Assembly (NCBI RefSeq): GCF_019279795.1
Contig: NC_056750.1
Coordinates: 692,009,324-692,073,323, forward strand
Direction of reading: 5' to 3'
From: Protopterus annectens
Taxonomy: Eukaryota; Chordata; Ceratodontiformes; Protopteridae
DNA length: 64,000 nucleotides
Part shown: one piece after another, positions 43,452 through 55,706 of the stretch
Layout: each line of letters starts with the position of its first letter
How positions within the stretch are numbered: the stretch's first letter is position 1
Made by a program: the position numbers and the translations under genes
Notes under the pieces: generated by a model
The model's database searches: none
What the model saw: the letters and a program-made list of their open reading frames with translations, nothing else
Told to the model about the DNA's origin: nothing

Positions 43452-44459
43452 ATGTTCATAGGTGTGTACTAGGCTAATGTCTTTACAAGCCTAGCCCCCA
43501 TAGGATTACCCTGGCATCGTGCCACCCAACCTTAGTTCCCAGTGCCTCTGTCAAGTAGAGCCACTGGAGTGATCCCCATGGTGAAGTTTCTATTTCCCAT
43601 CCACTCATCAAGATTTCTGTTGAAGAAGGCCAGTGAGGCACTCCGCTTGACATGTATGGGAAGTCTATTCCATAGCATGGGAAATCTCTGGGTTATAAAC
43701 CTGTCCCTCTAGCTTGTTCTGTTGATTGTGGTAATGAGGTTGAGTTCTCTGGAGCATGTAGTGTGGAGGGATTGAGATTTCTTTAGATGTAGCATTTCTA
43801 ACAGAGCTGGGTCAGACATGGCTTTGTAAGTCAAGCAGATTGCCTCTAAGTAGGCATGATGAGACAGAGAATAGTTGGAGTTTTTTGAGTCTGTCCATTT
43901 AGGACAAATGTTTAAGGACTAAGATCCTCCTTGTGAGGTATTTTTGTGGTCTCTCCATTTGTTGTAGGTGTCTAGTGAGGTACATGCCAAATGGGGCATT
44001 GTACTTGATGACTGGCCTAATGAGAGAAGAGTAGAGGGAGACAATGACCTTTTTTTTCCTAGATGCAAAACCCTTAGTAATGAGGTGTGCCACACAGAAG
44101 GACTTTCTGACCACAGTGGAAATGTGGTGGTCAAAAGAGATGTTCCTGTCAACCTGTGTTCCCAGTTCTCTTATGACACCTTCTGTGTTCAGTGGACTAC
44201 CATCGATGTGGTAATTCATGGGAACTGGATTTTTCCCAAAAGGGATGACGACACATTTTTTGGCATTGAGCTTAAGGCCATGGTTCTGACACTAGTCATT
44301 GGTCTCACTGAGGCCTTTCTGTAGTATGTCAACATCACTTGGGGAGTTAATTATGGCTCCTAACTTGCAATGTCTGTGAACTTTGTCAGCCAGAGTCCCT
44401 TCGTGTTGGCCTGGATTTCAGAGAAATAGATACCAAACAGGAGAGGACTCAGGACTGAA
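43452..44459 (-). mobile_element. CR1 LINE, 5'-truncated
   Basis: The 3' end at 43452 (TATGTTCATAGGTGTG on the plus strand) leads to GGCTAATG...AAGCCTAGCC. ORF 44219-43899 reads VDRNISFDHHISTVVRKSFC, LITKGFASRKKKVIVSLYSS, VIKYNAPFGMYLTRHLQQME. Truncated near 44459, within the block before FADD. Confidence 0.88.
43899..44219 (-). pseudogene. CR1 ORF2 C-terminal fragment
   Basis: 107 codons of the thumb region ending LTRRILVLKHLS, then a stop. The C-terminal ITQRFPMLWNRLPIHVK is legible further on near 43700-43650. There are no catalytic residues, because of truncation. Confidence 0.85.
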
Positions 44460-44461
44460 CC

Positions 44462-44620
44462 AAGTGTGTAAACTATTCTTTTGGCAAAAGCTGTTTTACC
44501 TAACTCACATGTTTTTTATTGTCACAAAACAGACATACACACTCAAGTGTGCAAACTATTATTTTGGCAAAAGCTGTTTTACCTAATTCACATTTTTCTT
44601 ACTGTCACAAAACAAACTAG
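44462..44620 (+). repeat. Tandem duplication of about 80 bp
   Basis: AAGTGTG.AAACTATT.TTTTGG followed by CAAAAGCTGTTTTACCTAA, TCACAT and TGTCACAAAACA occurs at 44462 and 44544 with about 10% difference. It abuts the truncated 5' end of the CR1. Confidence 0.9.
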
Positions 44621-45509
44621 ATAAACTGGAATCAGCAGTAGATTTTATTAATCAACATTACAGAGAGACAAATTTGTCTGTACTTATGTATGTTATCAAA
44701 AACAGTCATTTTCTAGTTTGCTTTCATAGGCTGCAGACATAAAGACAAGACTGGCATATCTGCAGAGCCACATAAAAAGTAATTATGTACTAAAATACAA
44801 GAAATACTTCACTGACATTTGAGTGGAGTGAGAAACAGTCATGGTTTGACACATGGTGCATATGAAAGGATAGGAAAGTAGTCACTGCTCTAAATTCTAA
44901 CCACAGTTAAACAAGTTAGTAATAACCAAGGAGAAACAAAGGGTTGTAGTATAAAAAAAAATCTGTTGCTTTTGCTATTTATTAGCTAGAGTACAGATCT
45001 AAGCAGGTAAACAAGGATAAGATGTTTCACAGCTAAACAGTTAAAGCTGCCATTTTTTGTGCCTCAGTATAAACTAAGTAAAGTATTCAAGTTATGTAAA
45101 ATTCAAAAGATTCAGGATTTGATCCCTTGCTAACCAGTGACTGTTAATCTGAAACATAAGGGATTAGGTTTACTGTAGTGTATACTAAGTTTTAAGTAAA
45201 AGTATTTATTTTGTGTCAGGAGACCACAACATTTTTTCATGCTTTTTAATGAGTTGTAAGAATAAATTAACATGAGTTTTGCAAAAAGATTTCAACACTG
45301 GTAGTTATATGAAAACCTCTGTTTATGCAGAGGGTGGTAACCCACAATAATCGGTGATTAATTCAAGCCAGTGGTACCTAATATATTGTAACTGTATCTA
45401 GATCATCTTATACTTTCACACAAATGTATTTTTTTCCTGAAATTGCAGAAAACTAGATAACTAGAAAAATATGTATTATGTGGACAGTGATCTGTGTTTT
45501 TACTAATAT
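44621..45509. other. Unannotated stretch
   Basis: AT-rich; no ORF or repeat recognised. Confidence 0.4.
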
Positions 45510-46312
45510 ATATCCATTGTTGTAAGAAAGTCCTTGTATATTGCACAGCTTATAAATAAAGGGATTGTGTCTAAATCTAGGGATGTCATTGTCCCCCTTT
45601 ACTCAGCCCTCATTAGGCCAGTCATTGAGTATAATGCTCCCTTTGGCGTGTATCTGTCCAGACACATGCAACAACTGGAATGCCCACAGAGATAACTTAT
45701 TAAAAGGATGCAAGACATAAGTAATATGTTCTATATGAACTGACTCAAAACCCTGCCACAATACTTAGTATCCTACAAACTACAAAGAGCTGACCTATGT
45801 CTGGCATACAACGCATCCTCCAATCCAATACTGCTGTATTTACTACACAACAACAAGTCAAACAACATCAGAAATACTCAGTCTAGTGATCTGTACCTCT
45901 TTTGCAACATCAACAAAATAGTTTGGCAGGACAGGTATATCTCACAGAGGATACCACTGCTCTGGAATAGACTCCCCATCCATGTAAAACAAAGCTTATC
46001 CCTGTCCATGTTCAAGTGCAACTTGTATCTATGAATGGGAAACAGAATATTTAGCAGAGGACTGCCCACTATATTACTAAAGGGCAGAGGCAGCTCCTAA
46101 ATGCTTTATCACATGCATGCATTCCCTCAGATTATCTATGTTATAAAGCCATTTATTCTCACTAGGGGTAATATACAATTATTGACTATGGGATGGGTAA
46201 GGCCAATCTAACACCAAATTGGATAGATTAATTCAAGCACCAAAAGGGAAATTGGCTCTGCTTAATATGTGCCACAAGGGAGGTTAACCTAGTACTTACC
46301 TGTGAACCTATA
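45510..46312 (+). mobile_element. CR1 LINE, 5'-truncated, divergent subfamily
   Basis: Starts CATTGTTGTAAGAAAGTCC (VVRKSLYIAQLINKGIVSKS), YSALIRPVIEYNAPFGVYLS, then GRISHRGYHCSGIDS-like frames near the C-terminus (LLWNRLPIHVKQSLSL at about 45957). It ends ACCTAGTACTTACCTGTGAA and CCTATAAC. It is more diverged from the others than they are from each other, and close to the old CR1 at 52.5-61.1 kb (shares AQLI.KG and YSA). Confidence 0.8.
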
Positions 46313-46561
46313 ACATTCTAAATACTATTTTCCTTTTCAGATTTTTCCTCCATGAATTTAGTAATATGGATTTAGTAATTGTCAAAACTGTTGAGGAAAA
46401 GGTAAGTAACATATGACTAATTAATTAATTAATTGATTAAGTATGGACACAGGGAGAAAGGGTAGCCTAGTTATAAATGATTAGAGAATTAATGGAACAT
46501 ACATTGAAAATCATTAGAATAAAAGTAGCAGGACCAGTTGCAAAGTTAAATGTAATGCATC

Positions 46562-46577
46562 AGAAAGCATAAGGAAC
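46562..46577 (+). repeat. L1 target site duplication, left
   Basis: AGAAAGCATAAGGAAC, repeated at 50148-50163 (the first base merges with the poly(A) tract), flanking an L1-type insertion. Confidence 0.93.
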
Positions 46578-49500
46578 CCACCACTTAACTGCACTGACAA
46601 GAAATAATTACTTTAAAAATCAACTAATGAAATAATTTTAATATCAGTTTGAATAAATATAAAAAAAAAGAAAAAATTTCAAAAATTTTCCTGTGAGAAA
46701 TCATCCTGAAATTTCTCTTCATCACCCTCTGTTCAAAATGAGTTCCAGTAGCATCAAGAAAGAGTATCTATCATTCAGCAACACTTACTACCAACCAAAT
46801 GGACATGGACATACTAAAAATGAAAAACTTCATAGAAAAAAAACAAAAACAAATGGATTTGTTACATCAAGACTCACAACAACAGAAGGCTCAGATTACA
46901 GGGCATATAGAAGAGACTGTTAATGATATGGAGACAGAATCCAGGAAGAAGAAATTAACATTGAGTTTTAACTCTAACAAAAAGTATCCTAGATCAGTTA
47001 TAGTAAGATTTCTGACATGTTTTTTTTTTTCTCTTCTTCTCTCTCTCTCTCTTCTCTCTCAAAATACAGTTACTGCATCTCCAGAAAGCCACAAATATTC
47101 TAAAGATTTATTCAAAGTTATTTTTGTTGCATAAATATCAAAAACTCTCTCAGGAACAAATAACAAGCTATCAATCAACTTGTTTCTAAAGTGAAATATA
47201 ACTTATTTAGTTTTAAAAAACTATATATGCTGTTTAAACACTGATACATGATTACAAAATAATCATATGATTTAATTTTGCAAATAATTAGAACTAAAAT
47301 AGTTGTAAATAATATGTTTCATGTTTAACTTTATTAATATAAACAGCAAGTAATATTTCATTGTAGATACTTTAGTTTTCATTTGTTGCTAAAAATGAAT
47401 CAGTCACTTGCATTTTACTAAATTTCCCCAGAAATGTTAGGGAGACAATTTGGGATGTGGGTAGATTCAAGAAGAACACTGTTCCAGGAAGTAGAACTGC
47501 TGTAAATGCGACTTTGTGAAAAAAAAAAACTCTATGACATCTAAATGTGAGTTATTTCTTTATAACAACTTAACTTATTAAGATGATAATTTATAAAATA
47601 TGAAAGTTATAATGATCTTAAATGATTCAGTAACTGTAACATATTAATGTATATAAATACTTATGATTTAAACATATATATCATTATTTATTTCTTAAGA
47701 GAAACTGTCATGTGACATATTTTAAAGCAGCAGTTCAGATATATAAAATACAGATTAATTTGTAACATATGTATGAGTATAAATATTTTATTTAACAAAT
47801 GAACATAACTTATTTTACAAACTTTTAATAAACTAATATATAGATTCCCATTATCAAGTTTATTTTGCTATTTTGATTATGAATGTATTATTATAAAATA
47901 AAATACATTATAGTAATATGAACTGTTCTAAATGCTCTTATTTGTTTATATGAAAGCTGATATATAAATGTTTAGCTTTTGTCTTACTAGATAATCTAAT
48001 TAAAGTTAATTTATTGAATGATAATAATAAGATAATAGATTCATAATCTCACCATACACTTTTTTTTTTAACAGATAAAAAACTTATTCAAAAATAGATA
48101 GAGTCTTATTTTTAAACCAGATGGTAACATACTTAATTAATTCTAAAATCATTTTTGTGTCCTATATCAGATCATAATTCAATTGTCTTTGAGTTTATGA
48201 TAAAAAGTACTACAATGTTCAGATCAAAAAGGATACCAGCATACTTAACTCAACTAAAAGACTATAAAGATTATAAGTTTTATGTCATTGTTTATGTTTT
48301 TATGCTTTAAAATAATAATTATATATACAGTAAAAAGGAAAAATAATATAAAAGAAAAAGGAATTACTAGATATTCAACTAGATATTACTCATAATATAG
48401 ACTCATATAAACAAAATAATAAAACAAAAAAAAAGAAAAAAAATAAATAAATTAAAAAAAAAAAGAACAAAGAAATTTTAACTTTAAAATATAAAATTAA
48501 ATTAGAGAAATATGTTTTTTTCTTACTCAATAAGTCCCAAATACTTACATTGACTTAAAAAAAAAAAAAAATGAAAGGTTGAATAAAAAAAATCATATCA
48601 AGATTTTTTCTCCAAAAAAAAAAAAAGAAAGAAGTTTTTTTAGATATATTAAGATGAATTTAGAAATCAATTTCACAAAATTAAAATCATATAACATTTA
48701 ACACGAGCCCTAAAGATAAAATAAAGAAATTTATAACTACAAACATGAACAAAAGCTAAACAACAGAATCAAAAGTACTGATATAGAAGGATTTGATATA
48801 GATGAAAAAACAATATCTAAAATTCAACTTTTTTGCACATGATGTTCTAATTACATCAGCAGGATCTAGCTCTCTCTATGCAGTCCCTTATTTGATAAAA
48901 TGATGGATTTTAAAAATATCTCTGGTTTAATATTCAATGAAGAAAAACACATTTTTTCCAGACTTTTAATTTATATATATCTCTTCTATTATAAAAGTTA
49001 TTACTTTGTTAATAGATCAGTCATATTCTATAGTATTAGGATATAAATTGTATTATTCCCTATAATGTATATATTATATATGATAATAGTTTCACAAAAA
49101 ATTTGTGAACCCTCTTGGAAAAGATGGTAAATATTGTAATAGAAAATGTCTAAGTAAAAAAGTAAAAATCTTAAACTTTAAAAAAAAATTTGATTTGAGA
49201 GAAACAGTTTGTTAGAAGATTTAGAAGTATAGAAAACATTTTAACCTCTTTACATATTATTAAATTTAAAATTTTTAACAGTCTTTTCCAATACTGATTG
49301 ATTACTTGATTTTAAATTTACAACATAGAACATAGATAGCTGATAAAGTTTCATCTCATACATACATAAAAGACATAGAAACTCAACTCATTACAGTGCA
49401 GATACATATTGGAATTTATTTCAATTAAATGGTGAATCACCAAAACAAACAGATAAATATATATATATTGCAATTGCTTTATAACTACTTCTCTTATTAA

Positions 49501-50147
49501 TTGGAGAGACTTACTTGGAAATTTTTTTTTCATAGGTCCTAACCTAATAAATAATAAATAAAATAATAATAATATAAACTTATGTAGATGTAAATATGAA
49601 ATTAATGCTGATAATGCACATATGGCACATATGTGTATATGACTAAGAAAAGGAATGAAGATTGGAAGGAATTTAATCAATGATTTTTGCAGGCCCTTTT
49701 CACAGATAATTTCATTGTCACTTATATTATTTAACACACCTGTTCCTGTTAAAAGTTAAAAAAAAGTATTATGGTCTATTCTAGCAGTGGCTAGAAAATA
49801 ATAAAAAAAATAATATTGGAGGATTGATTCATTCCCTCCTCCTTCATTTAATGAATATAAAAAAATGACTGAAGTGTGTGTCATGTGGAATTGATGACAA
49901 AAATTAAGAACTAACTAGAAAACATTATATTATATTATGGGATACTTTAAAAAAAAAAAAAAAAAATCTTAGTTTTTTAAGCATGACACATTATAGTTTA
50001 TTCAATTTTTGATTTTTGTAGGATGTCTTTGTAAATACTACTTTATTTATTTTTATTTAATGTTATAACTATTTTTTAATTACTTGTATAAAATTGTTAT
50101 GATATTTATTTTGTATGTTAAAAACAATAAACTTATTTAAAAAAAAA
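46578..50147 (+). mobile_element. L1/Tx1-like LINE, decayed, with TSD and poly(A)
   Basis: A 3.57-kb AT-rich insertion bracketed by a 15-16 bp direct repeat and ending in AACAATAAACTTATTT plus poly(A), the hallmarks of L1-type target-primed insertion. An ORF1-like coiled-coil stretch (MKNFIEKKQKQMDLLHQDSQ) lies at 46799-46990. RT remnants lie near 48825-48960: FAHDVLITSAG (degenerate FADD), then ISGLIFNEEK, the L1 SGL.(I/V)N..K motif. The element is shorter than an intact L1 (usually about 6 kb), so internal deletion or 5' truncation is needed. It is riddled with stops. Confidence 0.8.
46693..47134 (+). pseudogene. L1 ORF1-like coiled-coil remnant
   Basis: Two overlapping frames (46693-46923 and 46799-47134). 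The second has a charged heptad-like stretch, NFIEKKQKQMDLLHQDSQQQ and KAQITGHIEETVNDME, compatible with the coiled-coil N-terminus of L1 ORF1p, which trimerises and binds RNA. The C-terminal RNA-binding part is absent or lost. Weak evidence on sequence alone; position at the 5' side of the L1 supports it. Confidence 0.4.
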
Positions 50148-50163
50148 AGAAAGCATAAGGAAC
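50148..50163 (+). repeat. L1 target site duplication, right
   Basis: GAAAGCATAAGGAAC directly after the poly(A) run; the partner of 46562-46577. Confidence 0.93.
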
Positions 50164-50319
50164 ACTTCCGTGTCTGTGCATAAGAATAGTTGATGAGGAA
50201 GTGTGAGACAATTTGAATGACTGTAGTTTTGTTCTATAGTAATTCTAATAAAGGGAATAATTAGTTTAATAAAACTGATTTAATTGCCTTCTTCTTTTGA
50301 AGAAAAGGGGTATCAGAAA

Positions 50320-50445
50320 AGAGTCTGGTGGTTGGCACGGAAGGTTAAGGCTGCGAACTACAGTTCCTCTTGTACAGGATGTGATTTCCTCAGTTCTCAT
50401 TTGCCTGTTGTGTGACCCCGAGCAAGTCACATAACCAGACATTAT
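50320..50445 (+). mobile_element. CORE-SINE (MIR-like)
   Basis: A head-like stretch GGTGGTTGGCACGGAAGGTT is followed by a core ending TTGTGTGACCCCGAGCAAGT then CACATAACC. The motif TGTGTGACC..G.GCAAGTCAC.TAACC is diagnostic of the MIR/CORE-SINE superfamily. Confidence 0.6.
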
Positions 50446-50564
50446 CAGGTTGTTTTTGAAAAGAAACTGTGTCCAATTAACCTAGTTCTCAACAAATGGG
50501 TGTTATCAGGGCACAACATAATTTTGTTAGAATTCTATTACTAGGAATACAGTTATTTTATGTT

Positions 50565-50730
50565 TACTTTTACCAGACAGGTTTCATGATGTGCACAGCA
50601 TGTGTGTATGATTTTCATGATATGCACAGTATGTGTGTGTTTTCTACAACATGGGCAGAATGGGTATTATTTTTATAACATGCACAAGATATGTATGTGA
50701 TTTTTATGATATACATAACATGGGCATGCA
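50565..50730 (+). repeat. Degenerate minisatellite, unit about 32-35 bp
   Basis: The unit TATGATTTTCATGATATGCA then CAGTATGTGTGTG recurs four or five times with substitutions (CATGATGTGCACAGCATGTG, CATGATATGCACAGTATGTG, CAACATGGGCAGAATGGGTA, TAACATGCACAAGATATGTA). Confidence 0.75.
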
Positions 50731-50905
50731 GTCAAACTGCTTCATAGCTGACAGTATTCAGACATCAGTTTAAACATGGGCATGTAGTCAAACTGCTTCA
50801 CAGCTGACAATATTCAGACATCAGTTTAGAGTTTAAGTGACAGTATTCAGACATCAGTTTAAAGTTAAGTGACAGTATTCAGACATCAATTTAAAGTTAA
50901 GTGAC
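50726..50905 (+). repeat. Minisatellite with nested units
   Basis: A unit of about 57 bp (CATGGGCATG.AGTCAAACTG, CTTCA.AGCTGACA) occurs twice, then a 32-bp sub-unit ACAGTATTCAGACATCAGTT followed by TAAAGTTAAGTG continues alone three more times. The array seems to have grown from the 3' part of its own unit. Confidence 0.85.
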
Positions 50906-52500
50906 GTTCATTGTAACATATTGGTTAAAATGTGTTATTACTACCTAGGAAAACAAGTAGCAAAACATAATAACAGCAGTAAACAAATGCAGGGCAAATG
51001 CAAAATGGCTGTCACGTACAGCAAAAATTCATGGAGGTTAAATCTTGACCTTCCTGAAATTATGTGTATTTAGATAGCACAGGTGAATAAATAAATTCAT
51101 TTATTCACAGTGAGAAAGAGAATAATGTTTGAGGTTAAAGTGCTACACAATAATTTCTGGTAATGAAATGAGAAGATTATTTGGGTACAACTTAAAGTTG
51201 TAAATTTTATGCCAAAGGAGCTGATGTCCACTATGGCATGAATAAGCAATCTGTTTCAAGGTTGTGGAATAACATTTTTAAAAGGCTGTCAGCTGTACTG
51301 ATTATTATTGAAATCTTGCGTTGCTTCATGTGTAGGGAATTTATGAAATAGTACAAAATAACTACTAGGGAATTAATATTAAGGAAGACTCAAGACCTGC
51401 AAAAAACTACGAGCACTGTTGGCGACTCCCTGCTGGGTGAGGAATATAAAGCTATCTTTTCTGGCTGTGAGTTGCTTACACTGATACAGCTGGATTCTGT
51501 TTTACTTGCTCCATATTTTCTATTTTATGAAATCTGCTTGACCTGGTGTTTTTGTTCTGTTTGGCAGATAGACACTTAAATTACCTAGGCTGCACATTTC
51601 ACGTTTTTTTTTTCATTGGTTGTTTTTTTCTTGAGTGATACTTAAATACACAGAATTTCTGTGTCTTTGTCTTTTTTTGACAAGACTCAGGACCTGCAAA
51701 GACTACTACCACTATTGTTGACTCCCTGCTGTGTTCCTCACTCATCCTCTCATTCCTTGACATGCTTTTTAAACTTGGCGATTTTGATTTTAAGCTGCCC
51801 AGTCTTACTGTAAAATGACTTTTATAAGCTCCTCCTTTTCTACACTTGTTTATATTTTGAATCGTTTACTTGCCTTTCCTTGTGCTTATTTTGAAAAAAA
51901 AAATGCAATCTGCCTTTCATTGTCTGTTCTACTGATTTACTTGCTCTGAATTCATTATCTAGCTAGCTGCTGGATAAAGTAATGTATTTTTACACTCTAG
52001 TAAGTATTTTCCTGTGCTTTTACATTAAGAGGACAGTGGATTTTCCATCAAGTTGTAGTGTGTGATAACCTGTTCTGTATAGGTTGGAGAAATGCACTTG
52101 AGATGCCTGCATGTAGTTGTTTTAAGCTGGTGGGCTTATTAATTAGCTTATCTTGTTTTTAATGTCTATAAATTCTGCACAACTGAGTGGCTCTTGGGGT
52201 CATTTCTACAAAGCAAAGTACTTTATTGAATAATCACACTTTTATAAGCAGTTTAAAGTACATTTCTGTATCTGTATCTTTTGTTTGTGGTAGCATTTCA
52301 CTCTGGGCACTTTATTTTTTTTTTACTGTGCTTTTACATTGGGAGGACCGGGATCATTCATCTAGTGGCAACATATGTTTACTTGGTCTATCTGATTTGG
52401 AAGGCACACAAAAGGGCTCTAAGTACAGGCATTTTATTGGCCAGAAGGCTCAGTAATCAGTTTTCTGCATCTGCAGTGCTGATATAAATTCACCAGATTT
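50906..52500. other. Mostly unannotated; short dispersed pair
   Basis: GACTCAAGACCTGCAAAAAA with GACTCCCTGCTGGGTGAGGA (about 51389-51442), and GACTCAGGACCTGCAAAGAC with GACTCCCTGCTGTGTTCCTC (about 51684-51740), are two copies of a 50-bp motif 300 bp apart. They may belong to the 5' UTR of the CR1 that follows, since such UTRs often hold tandem promoters. No ORF with a motif. Confidence 0.35.
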
Positions 52501-52748
52501 GCACAGAGCTGTGCCAGTGCCCTGTACAGATGCAAACATCTGGAAACATTTCTTATTTTTATTATACTGTGAATGTTTACTGTGATACTTACCTTAGGAT
52601 TACTGCTGCTCAGACAGCATCTGAGTTTGCATTGAGCAGCATTGCTGGTGAGGTTAGCTGCAGATTATACCAAGTAAGCACCCTTCCCGTATTCAGTTAC
52701 AAACATCTCCACTCTTATCCTTTCAAGTACACATTAGGACTTGCAACC

Positions 52749-53690
52749 ATGGATGGAAACTTTTCTGCTAGCTCTGCATCCAGCTTGCTGGACATGGCTA
52801 TTCTGAGGCAATGAAACAATTGCCTTATATACACTGACAAAACTTAATTTTCAAAAAGGCAAATACAGTATGCGAGAGATGTAGTTAGACATTGACACTG
52901 GAGGCTAAACTCTCATGTACAGACACCAAAAACAGCAAACAGGTTGTCAGTAACTCATAAGCATTACTCATCGCACCCGCAAAGACCATACTCATAGACC
53001 CACATATGCAGAAGTGGTCACATGTAACTTACCCAAATCTCAAAGATCTCTCAGGTGCAGCGCTCAAAAACTCTGCATGTACAAAAATAAGACAATTCCC
53101 ATCACAACACATAAAACCACATCTCATTGTGCCTCAACTACCAAGCCCATAAGGCAAAACATCCCACGACCAAATATTCTGGACATAGGAGACTCCATTG
53201 TGAGACACACTGATATGTATCTTACCAGGATTGGAAGGTTACAGTTAATTGCCTGTCAGGAGCCAGGATTCACCAGATTACACAAACACTCCGGTCACTT
53301 ACCCCTAAATAGCAGTATGACTAAGTCATTATCCATGTGGGTGTGAATGACCTGAGATGTACCTCCTTGGTCTATATGAAGAGAGATATCATTGAGCTCT
53401 TAGAATATGCATCACAGGCAGGTATGAGCCTTGCACCATCTTCAAGGAGGATACCACAATACTAGCAGAAAATGATCAACTTTAACAATTGCCTTAGCTA
53501 CTGGTGTCATTCCAAAGGGGTTGGGTTCAATACTTGTCAGCCAGGGAGGACATGGTTGACAGGCCACATCGCTTTGCCAGGGATGGTCTTCACCTGTCAC
53601 CTCAACACTTTTGGATATTGGCCAAAATATTATGTAGCCCTATAATGCCTTTTTTTAGATATTGCCAAGCGAACAAACCTTTCAACATAA
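52749..53690 (+). pseudogene. CR1 ORF1 with SGNH esterase, broken
   Basis: The N-terminus SSASSLLDMAILRQ matches SSPAQLVNLGILRQ of the better copy. The esterase part keeps block I in one frame (NILDIGDSIVRHTDMYLTRI, 53170-53230), block III in another (VIIHVGVNDLRCTSL, about 53328) and block V in a third (RFARDGLHLSP, about 53570, with the Asp-His pair). The family's SGNH hydrolase uses Ser, Asp and His for ester hydrolysis; its role in retrotransposition is not settled. Several frameshifts. Confidence 0.8.
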
Positions 53691-53757
53691 CAAAAGCTAT
53701 TCAGGACAAACTAAAGGTGTTACTGCTCACTGATAGGAGACTCAAAAAGAAATTCAT

Positions 53758-55395
53758 ATGATGACATATGTGCAGTTAAGTTCAAAGCCATTGGAAAGCA
53801 TTCTGGCAGTGCATGGCTATAATGCCTTTTATACATTCTGTCCACTCTCTGAAAATGAAAGAGCAAAAGACAGAGGTATATCTATCTACATAAAGGATAA
53901 GCACACCTCAAGGCTGGTCAAACAATATAACATGCTTGAGCTATTCCATATCCAACTAACCACGGAAAAAAATCTAGTACCATATTCTTGCTAGCTACAG
54001 GTCTCCTACCATGAACCAGAAAACCCATACATCATACCTAAAGTTACTAGAATCACTCACCATCCAGCACGATATCATACTCATGGGTGATTTAACTAAC
54101 CCTCCATTAACTGGGAGGCATATACGACCACTAACATGCAGGCCCAAAGATTTCCTGACTTTGTAAATTCAGATGCCCTGAAGAAGCTAGTCTGTACCCC
54201 CAACTAGGGGAACAAATATCTTAGATCTAGTACTCAGAAATATAGCAGTGTGCTGCACCCCCCCAGTATGAGATCCTCTCTGATAAAATAAGATCACAAA
54301 GTGGTCTCCCTTGAAATAAAGGTAAAACTAGTCCCCCCACCAAACCCAAAAAACTTTAAGAACTTCAAGGTAAATAACCTCCTATTAAGGGATGCCATAG
54401 CTAATTTCCAAGCTCCTCCAAATCCAGAAAACACAGAAGCCTATGCAGAGGCATACATAAAAGCACTGTATGACCATATAAACAACTGCATAGAAACAGC
54501 AGTACCAGAATGAAATAAATCCAGGTCAAACCACAAAAACAAGCCACCTTGGTGGACCCCAGGTATTAATAGGTTGTACAACAAAAGAAAGAATATCCTG
54601 TCGAGAAATAAGAGGGAATGTACACAACAGAGCAAAAAGTCCCTCACTATTCTAAATTAGTAAATCAGGGAACTAGTCAAGTCTCTGAATGCAGACTTTG
54701 AGGAAAAAATAGCCTCTAAAGCTAAGAATAACCATAAGGCATTTTTCAGTTATATCTGCAATCTTAAGGGCAATGCTCAACTATGTGCGGAATTAGTTGT
54801 AGATGGCATGGTCTCTACTCAGCCAGTAGATAATAGCAAATCTGCTGGCTGACAAATTCAGCTGAAATTTCACCTCTCCATCACCCTCAGTTCTTCCCCA
54901 AGAAATACTCTCTACCACTCCACTGCCAATAATCACTAAAGAACAGGTTGCCACTGAGTTATCTTCAGGTAAAAACATGGCTTCAACTGGGCCTGACAAT
55001 ATACCAGGTTGCCTATTAAATAGCTTAAATTAGGACTCATCAGGCCTATTAAGATCTCTATTTAACCACATCCTCTGGACTGGCTTTGTCTCAGCAGAGT
55101 GGCAGACAGCAACAGTCATCCCTCTGCATAAAATGGGGACCATATACTGACCCAGGAAATTACAAACCCATACGTTTGACTAGTCTTATATGTAAGGCCA
55201 TGGACAAAGTAACCATGGACCTGCTAAATGATGACACAGGAAACCTACAAACACTGGACCCAGCTCAATTCAGCTTTGTCAAAGGCAGGGTATGCCTACT
55301 GAATCTGGTGAATTTCTTTGAGAAAGTCACTAAGGCCATTGATGATGGTAAAACAGTACACACCACCTACCTTGATCTGGCCAAGTCATTTTGAC
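53758..55395 (+). pseudogene. CR1 ORF2 endonuclease, linker and RT, broken
   Basis: Endonuclease: VHGYNAFYTFCPLSENERAK, RGISIYIKDKHTSRLVKQYN, then a stop. Linker: 54301-54513 with VSLEIKVKLVPPPNPKNFKN, PPWWTPGINRLYNKRKN (about 54540). RT: 55086-55394 with PGNYKPIRLTSLICKAMDKV, DPAQFSFVKGRVCLLNLVNF, TTYLDLAKSF. A frameshift near 55390 precedes DTIVYSGIINKL. The catalytic FADD appears after the interruption as FASN (60063), so it is lost. Confidence 0.85.
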
Positions 55396-55706
55396 ACAAT
55401 TGTCTACTCAGGTATTATAAATAAACTTACAAATCTGGGCATAAACCTTTATGCCACAAGATGGACAGTCAGTTGGCTCACAGACAGGACACATGGCTAA
55501 AATTGGTAAATCCAGATCCAGCAAAAGGCCAGTTACTAATGGTGTGCCACAGGGCTCAGTGATGGGACTACTCCTATTTAGAATATACTTATAGGTTCAT
55601 AGGTTCATAGGTTCATACTAGGCTATCTGCCCAAGGGCATTTATAAGCCTAGCCCATAGTTATGTGGCTTTCGCCACCCCTTTAGTTTGAATAAAGACTA
55701 TGCCTA

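Larger units (their letters stand above)
52560..55590 (+). mobile_element. Old CR1, 5' segment (ORF1 and part of ORF2)
   Basis: It contains the ORF1 start (MDGNFSASSASSLLDMAILR at about 52749), esterase remnants (53014-53650), endonuclease remnants (53758-54290), linker (54301-54780) and RT up to GSVMGLLLFRIYL. There it is cut at 55590 by the 3' repeat of an antisense CR1. RT reading continues at 60019 with SDIKDNVEGLGVTKFASNYK. Confidence 0.88.
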
